NCBI GenBank assembly: GCA_030407315.1
Contig: JALQPE010002818.1
Location: 1 to 64,000, forward strand
DNA: 64,000 bases
DNA from: Asparagopsis taxiformis
Lineage: Eukaryota > Rhodophyta > Florideophyceae > Bonnemaisoniales > Bonnemaisoniaceae
Reading direction: 5' to 3'
The notes under the pieces were generated by a model. It did no database searches and was not told the DNA's origin. It saw only the letters and a program-made list of their open reading frames with translations. Below, one piece after another: positions 1-9,530 of this stretch; positions within the stretch are counted from its first letter, which is position 1; each line of letters opens with the position of its first letter. The position numbers and the translations under genes are program-made.

Positions 1-72
1 TCACCACTGCATCCGTACCGGCCTCACCATCGTCGGGTATCTTCCGTACATTGTTAACCCTTCGTCAACGCC

Positions 73-2181
73 TTGTTCGGTGATGAAATGCCGACAACCT
101 CTAGTTCTGCTAGTCGCGCTCGCAAAATTGATATTCTTCATAAAGCACTCGAAAAAGTGTTTTCGTCCCTATCCACCGCGTTCTCTTCCGGGTTCCCCTG
201 CACAGACTCCACTGCAACTGCCCGCCAATGCTTTCCCATCCTAGCCAATTATTGCTGCGACTTTCCAGAGGCCAAAGAGCTGTCATGCACTCGCAACAGC
301 ACTACCACCACACATCCCTGCCACCGCTGCTACATCCCCGCCACTCAACTTGAATCCACCGCGCCACACCAGCCCCGCTCCCTCGATGATACACGCTCTG
401 CACGCCAAGAGAGCGCTCAGGAGCATACAACTGCTCCGCTCGAAGCTCTCTCCCTCCTCGAACAACACTCTGTCCTCGAATCGACCGCTCTTTTACCCAC
501 CAACAGTCCCCTAGACCCCTACAACATTTTCTCCTTCGAGCCTCTGCACAATCTCCACCTCGGCATCTCAAAGCTCATCAAACAGTGCATTGTCCACCGC
601 CTCAGCTCCCCAGACCTCACCACCACCACTGCCTCCCATTCCGGGACACCTCGCACCTTCAAGAAGGTGAAAAAATCCATCCTCGCCGGCTCAAACAGCA
701 TTCTGTCCGCTATCGAACGCGACTACTACATCACCGGTCTTCATGTCGACTTCTCCAAGGGTGAGAAGGGCACCAATTTGAACGGCCTCTTCACAGAGGA
801 CGGCATACGCGGCATGCTCGCAGCCAAAGACTATCACCATGTCGACATGGTGTTCCCTTTCATCGCAGCATTCATTGACACATGCTGTGACGAAGTAGAG
901 ACAGCCCCCCTCACTTCCATCTGCACGCAATACTCTGACCTCGTCGCATGGGTCATGAAACGCGGTCGCATCAAGCACTGGACTGCCGCCGAACTAGAAA
1001 GCCTCCAGAACTCCATTTCCTATTTCAAACAATCAATGCTCTCCACCCTCGGCCCATTCCACACCACAGGTCTCAAAACTTTCAAGTTCCATCTTCTAGA
1101 CCATCTTCCCGGTGACTTGCAGAGATATGGCGTCCTGGAACACATTGATGCAGGCCCCTACGAACACTCGCATCTTCTGTTCAAACAGAGTTATAGGAAA
1201 ACCTCTCGAAGGCGCTCCACAGCCATGGAAGAGACTATTCGCCACATGGAATTCTCCTTGGCCACTCCAACTGGTCATACCCCATCGAACACATTGGGAA
1301 ACGCACGCATGATATCGCCCACAGACGGTGCAGTACTCGTTCGCGACGGATTCACCGTTGCACTGCACGACTTTGCCTCCCTGCTGCCCGATGCAACCCT
1401 CCTCGTTGCAGATATCGACGGACAGCCCGATCCTGCCACTCTTTTGCCTCTGCACAACTCCTCGTTCCCGTCTGGCACCATAACGCTATTCCAGCAACTC
1501 GGTGACACAGCTGCACAAGCGTTCCTCACCCTCGCTAGACTGCGCGCCACGGCAGAAGGCCCTCCAATACATGACATGGACATTTCCGTCACCGTGGTAA
1601 AGTCCGCCTACGTCATGGGAGGGTACGTCCCAGATGCCGACGACTTTGACCCGCACAGTGGCATGCTTCGCCCCACAAACGTGTCGAGGCACAAGCAGCA
1701 GCGCGTCTTTGCAACTTCATCATTCGGCCCCGCAAAGAGATCGCAGTACTCCTTTGTCGTCATCTCCGGAACTGCCGATGACTACAGAACCATATGGGTA
1801 GGGCGCGTCCTGGCACTGGTACGCCTGCAGTCTCCAAACCTGTTTCAACCTGTAGAACTCGCTTTCGTTCAGTATATGACCTGCTTTGCCCCAAAAACCG
1901 CTGTGGAAAAATCACTTGGGTGCATTTGTTTAAAGTGGTCCACATGGGACCCGGACAACGGATCCGTTGACAGCAATGACACTGCATCCCACAGTGCAGG
2001 TGGTCCTTGGTTTGACCTCATTCCTGCATCTACTATATCTGGCACCGTGCACATCGTACGAAGTAACTTTCCAGTCAAGCCATTTACGAAACAAATGCAC
2101 TGGTCGGACCACCGTTTCTATCTCAACCGCTTCTACACCAACACTGATTACCAGTTCACAGATGATAATGAAGAAGAATAA
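73..2181 (+). CDS. Plavaka/CACTA-type DNA transposase, 5' end missing
   Basis: This is a 702-residue open frame that I read as the C-terminal part of a Plavaka-like (CACTA superfamily) transposase, the enzyme that cuts and moves a DNA transposon. Seen in the sequence: a region ending FPILANYCCDFPEAKEL followed by a CxxC pair (about residues 55-90), the block FEPLHNLHLGISK (about 155-167), and near residue 345-385 FKFHLLDHL followed by EHSHLLFKQSYRKTSRR. The last resembles the E..H...Y..T.R end of Plavaka catalytic cores. Upstream, frame 2 from base 2 is open and reads GLTIVGYLPYIV, which also fits the family, while frame 1 has a stop at 55-57. The true gene therefore starts before the window and changes frame (or is spliced) between about 40 and 110. 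It converges on the coiled-coil gene, with 77 bp between the two stops. Confidence 0.65.
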   Translation: MFGDEMPTTSSSASRARKIDILHKALEKVFSSLSTAFSSGFPCTDSTATARQCFPILANYCCDFPEAKELSCTRNSTTTTHPCHRCYIPATQLESTAPHQPRSLDDTRSARQESAQEHTTAPLEALSLLEQHSVLESTALLPTNSPLDPYNIFSFEPLHNLHLGISKLIKQCIVHRLSSPDLTTTTASHSGTPRTFKKVKKSILAGSNSILSAIERDYYITGLHVDFSKGEKGTNLNGLFTEDGIRGMLAAKDYHHVDMVFPFIAAFIDTCCDEVETAPLTSICTQYSDLVAWVMKRGRIKHWTAAELESLQNSISYFKQSMLSTLGPFHTTGLKTFKFHLLDHLPGDLQRYGVLEHIDAGPYEHSHLLFKQSYRKTSRRRSTAMEETIRHMEFSLATPTGHTPSNTLGNARMISPTDGAVLVRDGFTVALHDFASLLPDATLLVADIDGQPDPATLLPLHNSSFPSGTITLFQQLGDTAAQAFLTLARLRATAEGPPIHDMDISVTVVKSAYVMGGYVPDADDFDPHSGMLRPTNVSRHKQQRVFATSSFGPAKRSQYSFVVISGTADDYRTIWVGRVLALVRLQSPNLFQPVELAFVQYMTCFAPKTAVEKSLGCICLKWSTWDPDNGSVDSNDTASHSAGGPWFDLIPASTISGTVHIVRSNFPVKPFTKQMHWSDHRFYLNRFYTNTDYQFTDDNEEE

Positions 2182-2258
2182 ATCTAAATCGCAGCACTCT
2201 ATTGATAATGTACTACATGATAAGCCTTCTAGTCAACGTCACATTTACTGCACTAATT

Positions 2259-3764
2259 TCAACCATCCTCCATTACGCCAAAACCGTTATCAGCAGTGGC
2301 TGCATGGCGCCGCTCCATGCCCCCATACTGTGGGGCATTGATTTCGACATTCAGGTTTGCACTCAGGTGTCCAGCATATGGGTCAACGACGAAAAGTTCT
2401 GCGCCAATTAGTCCTTGCGCAATCACACAATCCATTACAGCACCGAGGTTTGACGTAATATGCGATTGAATCCAATCCTCGGACACTAGAACAAGTGATG
2501 AGCAGCGGTTTACATCATCAACGACATGAACAATTCCAGACCCCTCTCCGCTTTGCCACACTTCAACAGCCTCTCTCGTCACAGTACGGCTTGCAAACAC
2601 ATGCCGTGACTGTGCACTAGTCCGCTGTTCGCTCTCGACAACGTCCGTTTCTTCCCTTGCTTGCGAGCCTTGGAGACAAGACATGCAGTACACCACCATA
2701 CCAACTAATTGCTGAAAAGCTACCCCCACATATTGACTGTACCGCCTTGTAAACTCCTTCTGCCGTGCACCTCCTTTCCCCTTCGGTTCATCCAAACACT
2801 CCACAGTAGTCACTAGCCAAGCATCCAGGCGCGCCAGCGTTAGTATGCTCGTCTCTATGTCCATTACTTGTTCTGGTCGTATCGAATAACCCCTGAAGAT
2901 GTCCAGCACATTCACAGCTACTCGGTTGTTAAACCATGCATCACCATTCACTTCCATTTCGAAGCTGTCAGGAACCATGCCTTTGCTGTATCGCAGCTCT
3001 GAGAACGGTGCCGTTCGCCACCTCCCCATATCCAAATCACCGTTGCTTTCCCGTTTCAAAAGCTTCTCAGACGCTTCGCGCTTTTGATCCTCTCGCTCGT
3101 CCATCTCAGCTCGCGTCGTCAGCATCGTGCATCTAGACATTAATTTCGTGTACCCCAGCGAACCGAACAATCTGTCCCTCGCATTACGCTTCCGTGCACT
3201 CATCACGTCGGACAGTTTCTGCGTCACCTTCACTTTCAATTCCTTGCTCCCCGCCACAGCCTCTTGACAGCACACACGCTGCTCCTCATCGGAAAACACA
3301 TCACACCACGGACTTTGACGCAGTACGTGTCGCACCAAGTCATTCAGCAGATCACTCTCGTCTCTGTACGAAGGTGTATACCACTGCAGATTCTTGATGA
3401 TATAGCCCGGAGGGGTAGCAATATATCCTACACCGTTTTCGCTCCAAAGTGTCCCTTCTACCGGCTCTACCTCGATGGTACGTCCAGTCCAACGTCTCTG
3501 CGTTTGTTCCGCTATAGGGTCCAGCTCCATAGTCTCGTTCTTGCACCACTTTGTCAGGTTTTCCTCAACCGCCCTAAGAACTCCAAGGTATTTCACAGGG
3601 ATGGCTTTCTGTATTTTCGGCTTACCGCCACCGTGATCACTGGTTCTACCTGTTCTCGCAATTGCAGTAAGGCTGGCATTTTCCGCCTGCAGAGTCTTCA
3701 CCTTAGCCTCCAACGCAACTATCTCCGTGGTGAGCGCCTTGTTTGCTATGTCCTGGCTAAACAC
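2259..3764 (-). CDS. Coiled-coil transposon gene, second frame (unknown globular domain)
   Basis: This 501-codon frame opens directly after the slippery heptamer and has no ATG at its start; the first codon is GTG (Val). Residues 1-45 continue the coiled coil of the preceding frame (ALTTEIVALEAKVKTLQAEN). The rest looks globular. It has aromatic-rich stretches such as GYIATPPGYIIKNLQWYTP (about 115-133), several Cys, and a long middle region with alternating charges that is probably helical. I recognise no family. It ends 77 bp from the transposase stop. The likeliest role is an accessory protein of the Plavaka-like transposon, by position only. A simple one-base indel in the A7 run of an otherwise single gene is the main alternative to programmed frameshifting. 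Confidence 0.5.
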   Translation of the reverse strand: MFSQDIANKALTTEIVALEAKVKTLQAENASLTAIARTGRTSDHGGGKPKIQKAIPVKYLGVLRAVEENLTKWCKNETMELDPIAEQTQRRWTGRTIEVEPVEGTLWSENGVGYIATPPGYIIKNLQWYTPSYRDESDLLNDLVRHVLRQSPWCDVFSDEEQRVCCQEAVAGSKELKVKVTQKLSDVMSARKRNARDRLFGSLGYTKLMSRCTMLTTRAEMDEREDQKREASEKLLKRESNGDLDMGRWRTAPFSELRYSKGMVPDSFEMEVNGDAWFNNRVAVNVLDIFRGYSIRPEQVMDIETSILTLARLDAWLVTTVECLDEPKGKGGARQKEFTRRYSQYVGVAFQQLVGMVVYCMSCLQGSQAREETDVVESEQRTSAQSRHVFASRTVTREAVEVWQSGEGSGIVHVVDDVNRCSSLVLVSEDWIQSHITSNLGAVMDCVIAQGLIGAELFVVDPYAGHLSANLNVEINAPQYGGMERRHAATADNGFGVMEDG

Positions 3765-4546
3765 TTTTTTTCCAGCTCCGCGATCTTCTTCTTCTGCGCA
3801 TTGATGCGACTCGCCATTAAATCGATGGATTCCGGCGGATGCAACCTCTCTGCCCTCACCGTCCCCCCATCTCCCACGCTATCGGGATTATGATGTCCTC
3901 CATCGGCAATAGCCTGACGTCGCGGGGGCGTTACGCGCATATTTGGCACCAATGACAGTCTGTTGTGACGAGGCCCGCACTCCGGCTGCTCTCTCCCCTC
4001 AGTACCACCTGACCGCCGATGATGATAGTTGGCATCCTGTGAACGTTGCTCAGAAACAACATCCCTTGCCGCTATCCTCGGGTCCCTGACTGCATTACCT
4101 GCTGGGGCTGATGTACTCGGCATAGTTGGCGCAGTGGGGGTCACAGCCTCCAGTGTCTCGCGAACCCCCGGCTGGGACTCCGTCTGCAGCACCTCCGCAT
4201 CTGCCAACCCGGGAGGAACTACCTTTGCCATAGCACTCTGCCGCAATTCCAACATGTTTTGAGCCACTATCATGTCATCATCATGATGTTCACTGTCCCT
4301 GCGAGCACGCTTGCCTCGGTCAAGCCCCATCTCTCTCCGCGCCGTTCCTCCTTCCTCACTTTCTCGCTGCGGATCCCCAGTTCTGCGCCGGTCCGTCTTG
4401 CGACTACCGGACCGCGGTTCAATGCTGCCGGTAGGCCCAGACCGCTTCTTCGCACGGGATTGTCGGGCACTCGATACAGCAGCTGCTGACCGGTTTTTCT
4501 GGAGGCCCGGAGGCTTTGGAGCTTTCTTCGCAATACGCGGCGGCAT
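3746..4546 (-). CDS. Coiled-coil transposon gene, first frame (basic, disordered N-terminus)
   Basis: This 266-residue frame starts at an ATG and is rich in Arg, Lys, Ser and Pro, consistent with a disordered nucleic-acid or nuclear-targeting region. Its last 20 residues (MASRINAQKKKIAELEKK) begin a heptad-repeat coiled coil that is cut off by a stop just after the frameshift site. The same coiled coil continues without a gap in the next frame (2259-3764). I therefore think both frames are one gene of about 762 residues, made by a -1 shift at 3764-3770. No enzyme signature is visible. It lies tail-to-tail with the transposase, and its leader is preceded by a CR repeat in the same orientation, so it is probably the second gene of that transposon. 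Function unknown. Confidence 0.5.
   Translation of the reverse strand: MPPRIAKKAPKPPGLQKNRSAAAVSSARQSRAKKRSGPTGSIEPRSGSRKTDRRRTGDPQRESEEGGTARREMGLDRGKRARRDSEHHDDDMIVAQNMLELRQSAMAKVVPPGLADAEVLQTESQPGVRETLEAVTPTAPTMPSTSAPAGNAVRDPRIAARDVVSEQRSQDANYHHRRSGGTEGREQPECGPRHNRLSLVPNMRVTPPRRQAIADGGHHNPDSVGDGGTVRAERLHPPESIDLMASRINAQKKKIAELEKKCLART
3764..3771 (-). promoter_or_regulatory. Candidate -1 ribosomal frameshift site (A AAA AAG)
   Basis: On the minus strand the zero frame reads CTG GAA AAA AAG TGT, so the heptamer A AAA AAG sits in the correct X XXY YYZ phase. A -1 slip gives GTG TTT AGC CAG and enters the 501-codon frame exactly in the middle of a continuous coiled coil. I could not identify a stimulatory stem-loop by eye. 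Confidence 0.45.
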
Positions 4547-4779
4547 AATGAAGCCTTCCCGGAAGCGATGGAACGATTGAGTTGCACGAGATACAAAAAA
4601 GATTGCTGTATAGTGTCGGTAACCACAACGGTCTGCGATGAACGTTCAGGTCAGGTCAAGTACCGGAGAATACGCCAACAGCCCAGATTGTATACGGTAG
4701 GCAGTCATCAACAGTATTTAATGAGGTACAATTACAGCTGTCGAGCTAGGCCGCGAGCACCCCTATGTCCGGAAGACGT
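4547..4779 (-). promoter_or_regulatory. Leader of the coiled-coil gene, similar to the ParB-dioxygenase leader
   Basis: No gene here. The part next to the CR repeat resembles the sequence downstream of CR copy E: GGGGTGCTCGC (minus strand, 4753-4763; plus strand, 11129-11139) and GACAGCTGTAAT (4731-4742; 11165-11176) occur in the same order. The similarity fades towards the ATG. It suggests a common 5' module, promoter plus leader, in two genes of one element family. Confidence 0.55.
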
Positions 4780-5045
4780 CCTGATTTGAATTAAAATTTG
4801 GGCTATTCTCAAAAACATGCACATGTGAACATGTTTTTGAGATGGGGGTGTGCCGTACGGCACAATCGACCCGCTGAAATCGATGTTTTTTGCAATATTT
4901 TTTTCTGCCCTGAATTGTAGAATTTCTGGGCTGGACAGCAATGCAACTGAGCTGGACATCCACCGGGCGTCCATTTCAACTTGGTCGTGTATTTTGCATC
5001 TGCACGCATAACAGCATCCAAGCAGTCAGGTTCACTGCTCGGACG
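4780..5045 (-). repeat. CR repeat copy A (inverted relative to the other six)
   Basis: This copy of the ~200 bp CR repeat reads on the minus strand and points into the coiled-coil gene. It has the 14 bp palindrome GTGCCGTACGGCAC, the hairpin with 12 bp stem CTCAAAAACATG/CATGTTTTTGAG, and the terminal CAAATCAGG. The similarity to other copies extends upstream to about 5045 (GTGAACC..CTGCTT..). With copy B it brackets the methyltransferase-SET gene as outward-pointing inverted repeats. The bases outside A and B do not match, so I see no target-site duplication. Confidence 0.85.
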
Positions 5046-5206
5046 AAGTGCACCTAGAGTGTGAACGATTGGTTTTTGACAGGCGAGTACTGCCGAATAG
5101 GTTTCACCCTGGACTAATGGTGGCTGGACATGCTGCATTATATGATATACTTCAACTCTGGAACGTAGCTTTATTTGTAGTCGAAATGAAAACATCTTTC
5201 GTGACC

Positions 5207-8200
5207 CTAATTCCATGCTCTAAACGCTGTCCCATAATGAACGTAGAGCTCCTGCCCCGGACGGATATCGCGGATTGCACGTACTACAATGATCTTCGGA
5301 TTTTCTAGGTCCTTCGCCTTGAGCTTCTTCCCCGTCGAACCGCTGCTGTAGTTCTCGACAAACTCGACGTTGGCCATCCGCCTGGTGTCTTCCGCCGGAG
5401 TGTCCTCACCTCGCAAATACCGCGGGTCGTTGATGAACTGCGCCGAACAGAACGGAGCCGGAACAATCCAAATTGGATGCTCGATGTTTTCGTCGTCCTC
5501 CGCTGTTGCATACAGCTTGATGGCATACATCAAGAATGTTTCCTTCGTTATCGCCATGTGACCCTCTCCGTACGCGAACCTCATCGACTCCTTGCTCATA
5601 TCAGAGTACACAACAGTTCCGTAGTATGCACATACTTCGTCGCCAACATTAAATGTCTGTTCAGCGAAGAGCCCTCTTCCTGCATTTGGATGCTTAATCA
5701 GCGATGGTCGAACGCTCAATTTTTTCGCAACACAATCGTGTGCCCGCATCACGCGAGGGTTTTCAGTTTGCAACCAGCGGCGCAGGGAAGGTGGCCAATA
5801 ATGTACCGGTTTTTCCATGTGCTCGTGCGACGCAATCGACTCTGGGCACAGCTGCCAGAGGTACTGCCGAATATATTTCGGGAACCTCTGGTACAGGGGA
5901 AGGCCAGGTGGGGGTTCGATGATCCTGCGTTCCCTCTGTGTACGCATCGTGACAGAGGGGGACGCCAAGAACTTCTCAGCACTCTGTTTCGCTTCTGTCG
6001 TGACCCTCATGTCAGTGTTGTTTGAAAGAATTACACGTGACATGACTGCACACAGCTTTGGAAGCGATCGTGCCACACACAATTTGTCCATGTCACTGCC
6101 GACGAAAACACGGTGCTCAGGCAAGCTCATAGCTGCTTTTCCCGTTGCGAAAGTGCCAGAGAATGGATCGACAACAATATCACCAGGCTGTGAATGCTGG
6201 CTGATCAACTCCATCATGAGAGCGACGCTCTTCTGCTCTGCACGAACTCTGACCGTAGCACCGGTTGTGCTCCTTGTTCGCCACACCATCTCATTCGAAT
6301 CGATGGCGGGCATATTGATGGTGACGTTGCACCACGCCGGGTACGTGCCGTCCATGTATCCGTGGTTCCTATAGGCCACCATCTCGCTTCCAGTCTTGAA
6401 CGGAACACCTCGCTTCCAGAAGTGGATAGCGACCTCTGCCATGTTCATGCGTTGGTACCTCTTCCGCCCCGGCATTTGATAGAGGTGCCCAGGTAGTCGG
6501 ACAAACAACAGAGGTACCTCGTCAACGAAGAAAACTGAATTCCGAACGACGTCCTCCTCCTCATCCGCACTTTCTTCGCCACTGTGCTGCGATGCTTCGG
6601 AGTCCGAATTCATGGACGTAACCTCTTCTTCATCCGACCCGTCATCACTGGCAGCAGCATCGGTTGGGCCTTCTGACTGCGGTCCTTTGTACGTTTCCAA
6701 GTAATGGAACCATTCGTAGAACTGCAAAACGGAGCAGAACACGATGCCGTGGCCACCGGGGCGCAACAGCTCGTCAAACACTTCGATGCTAGCCTGCATA
6801 TCTTCTGCAGTTAGCCTGTCGTACGAAGAGTTGGAATCGTTCCTCTTACGACGAACATTGTAGGGCGGATCAGTCAGAATGAGCTGAACGTTGCCCGTGA
6901 TGGGCACGTGTTCTCGGCTCTCGTCGGCACTGACCAAATCTTCGAAAGGGACGTCGTACACCCGGCAATACTGACTCATTTTCGAAAGAAAGTCCTTTGC
7001 GAGAGCCTGCCCTTCACTTTCCTGCTCTTCTGTCGCATGGGGTGACGGTGACGGGGGAGACGGCCCTTGGGCAGTAAGACTGGTCCTCCCAGGTCCAAGT
7101 TGAAGCCTGGTTGTGTGTCTTGTCGACGGAACCAAACCTCTCCCTCCTGTGTTGCGACGAGTGGGAGTGTCATCAACCGGCTTGGGGACCTTTTCTGCGT
7201 CCGCGGCTTGTGGTGCCGGGCGGAGGACAGCCATAACGTCTTCGTCGAGGGTGTCAAAGTACGCTGGCAGCTTGTCCGGATTTCCGCTTGACAAGTATAT
7301 TTCCAGCGCCCCCCAGCGGTCGGACTCCGGCCAGGTGTACAGGTCCGGGTTGACGATAAGAAACTGCAACCGGTCGAAGAACTTCCTCACAAGGTCCCTA
7401 AATGCACTGTGCTGCGCACTGGTTCTTGTCTCTACTTTTCCACCATATCCATCAGGATGAGATAGGGGAGCTTTGTCGTGGTAGAGATCTAGCTTCTGCT
7501 CCATCGGTGCGAATAGACCTTCATCGAGCACGTCAAACCAATGCTCACTGCTGTCGAAAATGATGTACGGCGCCATCAACTCTTCGAAGCTGGAAAACTT
7601 TGCGGCGAAGGCCACATCGGTCCAAGCATGGTATAAAACTTGAACCACGTAACAAGCTCGATTAGTGCTTTTCCGATGGGCTGGGACGCGTGCGGCTTCG
7701 TTCCCCTCTTCGGCCGCGTCGCCTATTCGGCGACGCGGCAGGTTCTTGTTGTGATTTCGGATGATAGACAACGCTTGGAAATACATCAATACCTCGAACG
7801 TTTCCGGTGGAGCAAGAACGAAGGCGCTTGGTTCCCCGCGCTGCGGCGCCTGTAGTGGCGAAGGAAGCATGTTACATCCAATAAGGAAGGTCTGCGGCAC
7901 GATCCCAGAAAGGATGCAGTGCTCAACCCATTGCCCGATACGCTCATCCTGTCTTGAAAACTCGGCAATCGGTAATGCCAGACGAACAATCTGCTTGGCT
8001 CGCTCAACGTTCATCTCTGCCATGACGATTTCGGCAACATCCGCCTCGACTCCAGCATTCTTCGAACGACCGCTGAAGGCCATGCTGAGTCGACCTTGCA
8101 GCGCCGCAAATTGTTCTTCCGTGCCCTGCGCAACCCAAGCGCCAAGGTCCGCGTATGTGAAACCTCCCGGCTTGTCCGTCAAGTCTGCGAAACTTGAGTG

Positions 8201-8389
8201 GGCGAATAAATCCAGCAAGAGGCGGAGGAAGTCTTTGCCAGCGAGAGTAGTTTCGCGGGCGGCGCGACCTACGTTTCGACGTGTACCCATGTCACTAGAA
8301 TCCTCCCAAGGGCTAGCGGGTTCGCGCAGAATTGGCACGGTTGCGTCGTCAACGATCGGATTGCTGTTGCGCCTGCGCTTATTCGTCAT
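5207..8389 (-). CDS. DNA N6-adenine/N4-cytosine methyltransferase fused to a SET domain
   Basis: The 1060-residue intronless protein has three parts. Residues 1-440 are mostly helical and unrecognised, ending in a Pro/Ser/Thr linker. Residues 460-800 form an amino-methyltransferase with the catalytic motif DPPY at 507-510 and the S-adenosylmethionine site DPFSGTFATGKAA at 741-753. Having motif IV before motif I is the beta-class order of bacterial-type DNA methyltransferases. An acidic Ser-rich insert (575-615) interrupts this domain. Residues 890-1054 form a SET domain: GRGLFAEQ, AYYGTVV, FINDPR in the place of the usual NHSC motif, MANVEFVE, and GQELYVHYG at the end. Such a protein could methylate DNA and, through SET, a protein lysine, plausibly a histone. 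CR copies A and B flank it. The ATG at 8389 begins MTNKRRRN, a likely basic nuclear signal. Confidence 0.85.
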   Translation of the reverse strand: MTNKRRRNSNPIVDDATVPILREPASPWEDSSDMGTRRNVGRAARETTLAGKDFLRLLLDLFAHSSFADLTDKPGGFTYADLGAWVAQGTEEQFAALQGRLSMAFSGRSKNAGVEADVAEIVMAEMNVERAKQIVRLALPIAEFSRQDERIGQWVEHCILSGIVPQTFLIGCNMLPSPLQAPQRGEPSAFVLAPPETFEVLMYFQALSIIRNHNKNLPRRRIGDAAEEGNEAARVPAHRKSTNRACYVVQVLYHAWTDVAFAAKFSSFEELMAPYIIFDSSEHWFDVLDEGLFAPMEQKLDLYHDKAPLSHPDGYGGKVETRTSAQHSAFRDLVRKFFDRLQFLIVNPDLYTWPESDRWGALEIYLSSGNPDKLPAYFDTLDEDVMAVLRPAPQAADAEKVPKPVDDTPTRRNTGGRGLVPSTRHTTRLQLGPGRTSLTAQGPSPPSPSPHATEEQESEGQALAKDFLSKMSQYCRVYDVPFEDLVSADESREHVPITGNVQLILTDPPYNVRRKRNDSNSSYDRLTAEDMQASIEVFDELLRPGGHGIVFCSVLQFYEWFHYLETYKGPQSEGPTDAAASDDGSDEEEVTSMNSDSEASQHSGEESADEEEDVVRNSVFFVDEVPLLFVRLPGHLYQMPGRKRYQRMNMAEVAIHFWKRGVPFKTGSEMVAYRNHGYMDGTYPAWCNVTINMPAIDSNEMVWRTRSTTGATVRVRAEQKSVALMMELISQHSQPGDIVVDPFSGTFATGKAAMSLPEHRVFVGSDMDKLCVARSLPKLCAVMSRVILSNNTDMRVTTEAKQSAEKFLASPSVTMRTQRERRIIEPPPGLPLYQRFPKYIRQYLWQLCPESIASHEHMEKPVHYWPPSLRRWLQTENPRVMRAHDCVAKKLSVRPSLIKHPNAGRGLFAEQTFNVGDEVCAYYGTVVYSDMSKESMRFAYGEGHMAITKETFLMYAIKLYATAEDDENIEHPIWIVPAPFCSAQFINDPRYLRGEDTPAEDTRRMANVEFVENYSSGSTGKKLKAKDLENPKIIVVRAIRDIRPGQELYVHYGTAFRAWN

Positions 8390-8729
8390 AATGGAATGAG
8401 TGGAAATTCGGTACAGGATGGCGACCGCTCGGCGAGACAGTCAAATTTGACGACGTATCTCGTGACGTTTGCACTCTTTCGTGAGGAACACTGGTTGATA
8501 TCGAACGGAACAGAGTATACGGGTACACAGCACTGGAAAGGTCTTGAAACCCGTAACCGGTGTAGGTAATAAGTTGTGACGGATACGTGGTAGAGAAAAA
8601 TTTAAAAAGATTGTGATTCCCTGTCTTTGAGTGTTGTACTGCACGGCCGCCATGGCGGCTGTGACTGCAGTCACATAGGTTGTCACAGGTGCATCACGCT
8701 TACCAGGTGAGCGACATCCGGACGGCCAC
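8390..8729. other. Upstream region of the methyltransferase-SET gene
   Basis: No gene is visible between the methyltransferase start and CR copy B. It should hold the promoter for the minus-strand gene, but I see no convincing TATA box. Confidence 0.4.
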
Positions 8730-8918
8730 TGGACATGGGGATGTCCAGCTCAGATGCATTGCTGGCCAGCCCAGAAATTCTAATATTTCGGGCAGAAAAA
8801 ATATTGCAAAAAACATCGATTTGGGCGGTCGATTGTGCCGTACGGCACACCCCCATCTCAAAAACATGTTCACATGTGCATGTTTTTGAGAATAGCCCAA
8901 ATTTTAATTCAAATCAGG
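8730..8918 (+). repeat. CR repeat copy B
   Basis: Same repeat as copy A in the opposite orientation. It lacks the first ~30 bases seen in copies D to G and has a mutated GGACATGGGGATGTCC start. Both palindromes and the terminal AAATCAGG are intact. It lies about 340 bp upstream of the methyltransferase-SET ATG and points away from it. Confidence 0.85.
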
Positions 8919-9225
8919 ATGCAGATATTCGTCTTCTAGCATTGTCAGAACACATTCGTATAACCACATTTGGAGAACCTGAGCCCAGAGCTATCGGTTT
9001 TGGCGGGAGCTAAGCCATATCTCATATAATCAGTAACTACTTCCCGCCAGCTGAGTGGTGGAACCCCTGCTATTTCTACCAACGAGACATACGGGGTGTC
9101 AACTCGGCAATCGTATATGATTTGGGTGCTAAATTTATTCAAGAGACGAATGGGCTTCGAAAAGGAGCCCAACAACGTTTTCTTGTGATCCATGGGTATA
9201 GGACTATTCTATTCTTCTCCAGGCT

Positions 9226-9530
9226 TCCACCATAGCCTCCTCCACCACCTCCGTTAATGGATCGAATATCCGAACCGCACCTCAACATGCTTTTCTTCTC
9301 ATCCATGGGTACTGACATCTCCGAGATGTGAGTCACATGTTCTGCAGGCTTCCACCGTAGCCGCCTCCTCCGCCTCCGTTAATGGCAACAATATCCGAAC
9401 CGGACCTTAACATGTTTTTCTTCTCATCCATGGGTACTGACATCTCACATGTTCAACATGTGAGATGTCAGTACCGGAGAAGTTCTCCAGGCTTCCTCCG
9501 TAGCCACCTCCTCCACCTCCGTCTGTGGGA
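9226..9530 (-). repeat. Three decayed copies of a Gly-rich coding-like unit
   Basis: Three segments starting near 9226, 9343 and 9485 share a CAGGCTTCC..CCGTAGCC..CCTCCGT pattern. The first two also share about 70 further bases ending in CATGGGTACTGACATCTC. On the minus strand the first and third are open and read GGGGGGYGGSLE. This looks like a duplicated exon or the remnant of a Gly-rich protein gene. I cannot join the pieces into a gene. Confidence 0.4.
9433..9475. repeat. Perfect 43 bp palindrome
   Basis: Arms of 21 bases around a single central C at 9454 are exactly complementary; the left arm starts GGTACTGACATCTCACATGT. It sits at the end of the second Gly-rich repeat unit and could form a cruciform or hairpin. 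Confidence 0.85.

Noticed and set aside
4780..8918. Copies A and B as the terminal inverted repeats of a simple 4.1 kb transposon
   Set aside because: Flanks show no target-site duplication, and copy A with its leader belongs by similarity to the neighbouring coiled-coil gene; the point is left open, not claimed.
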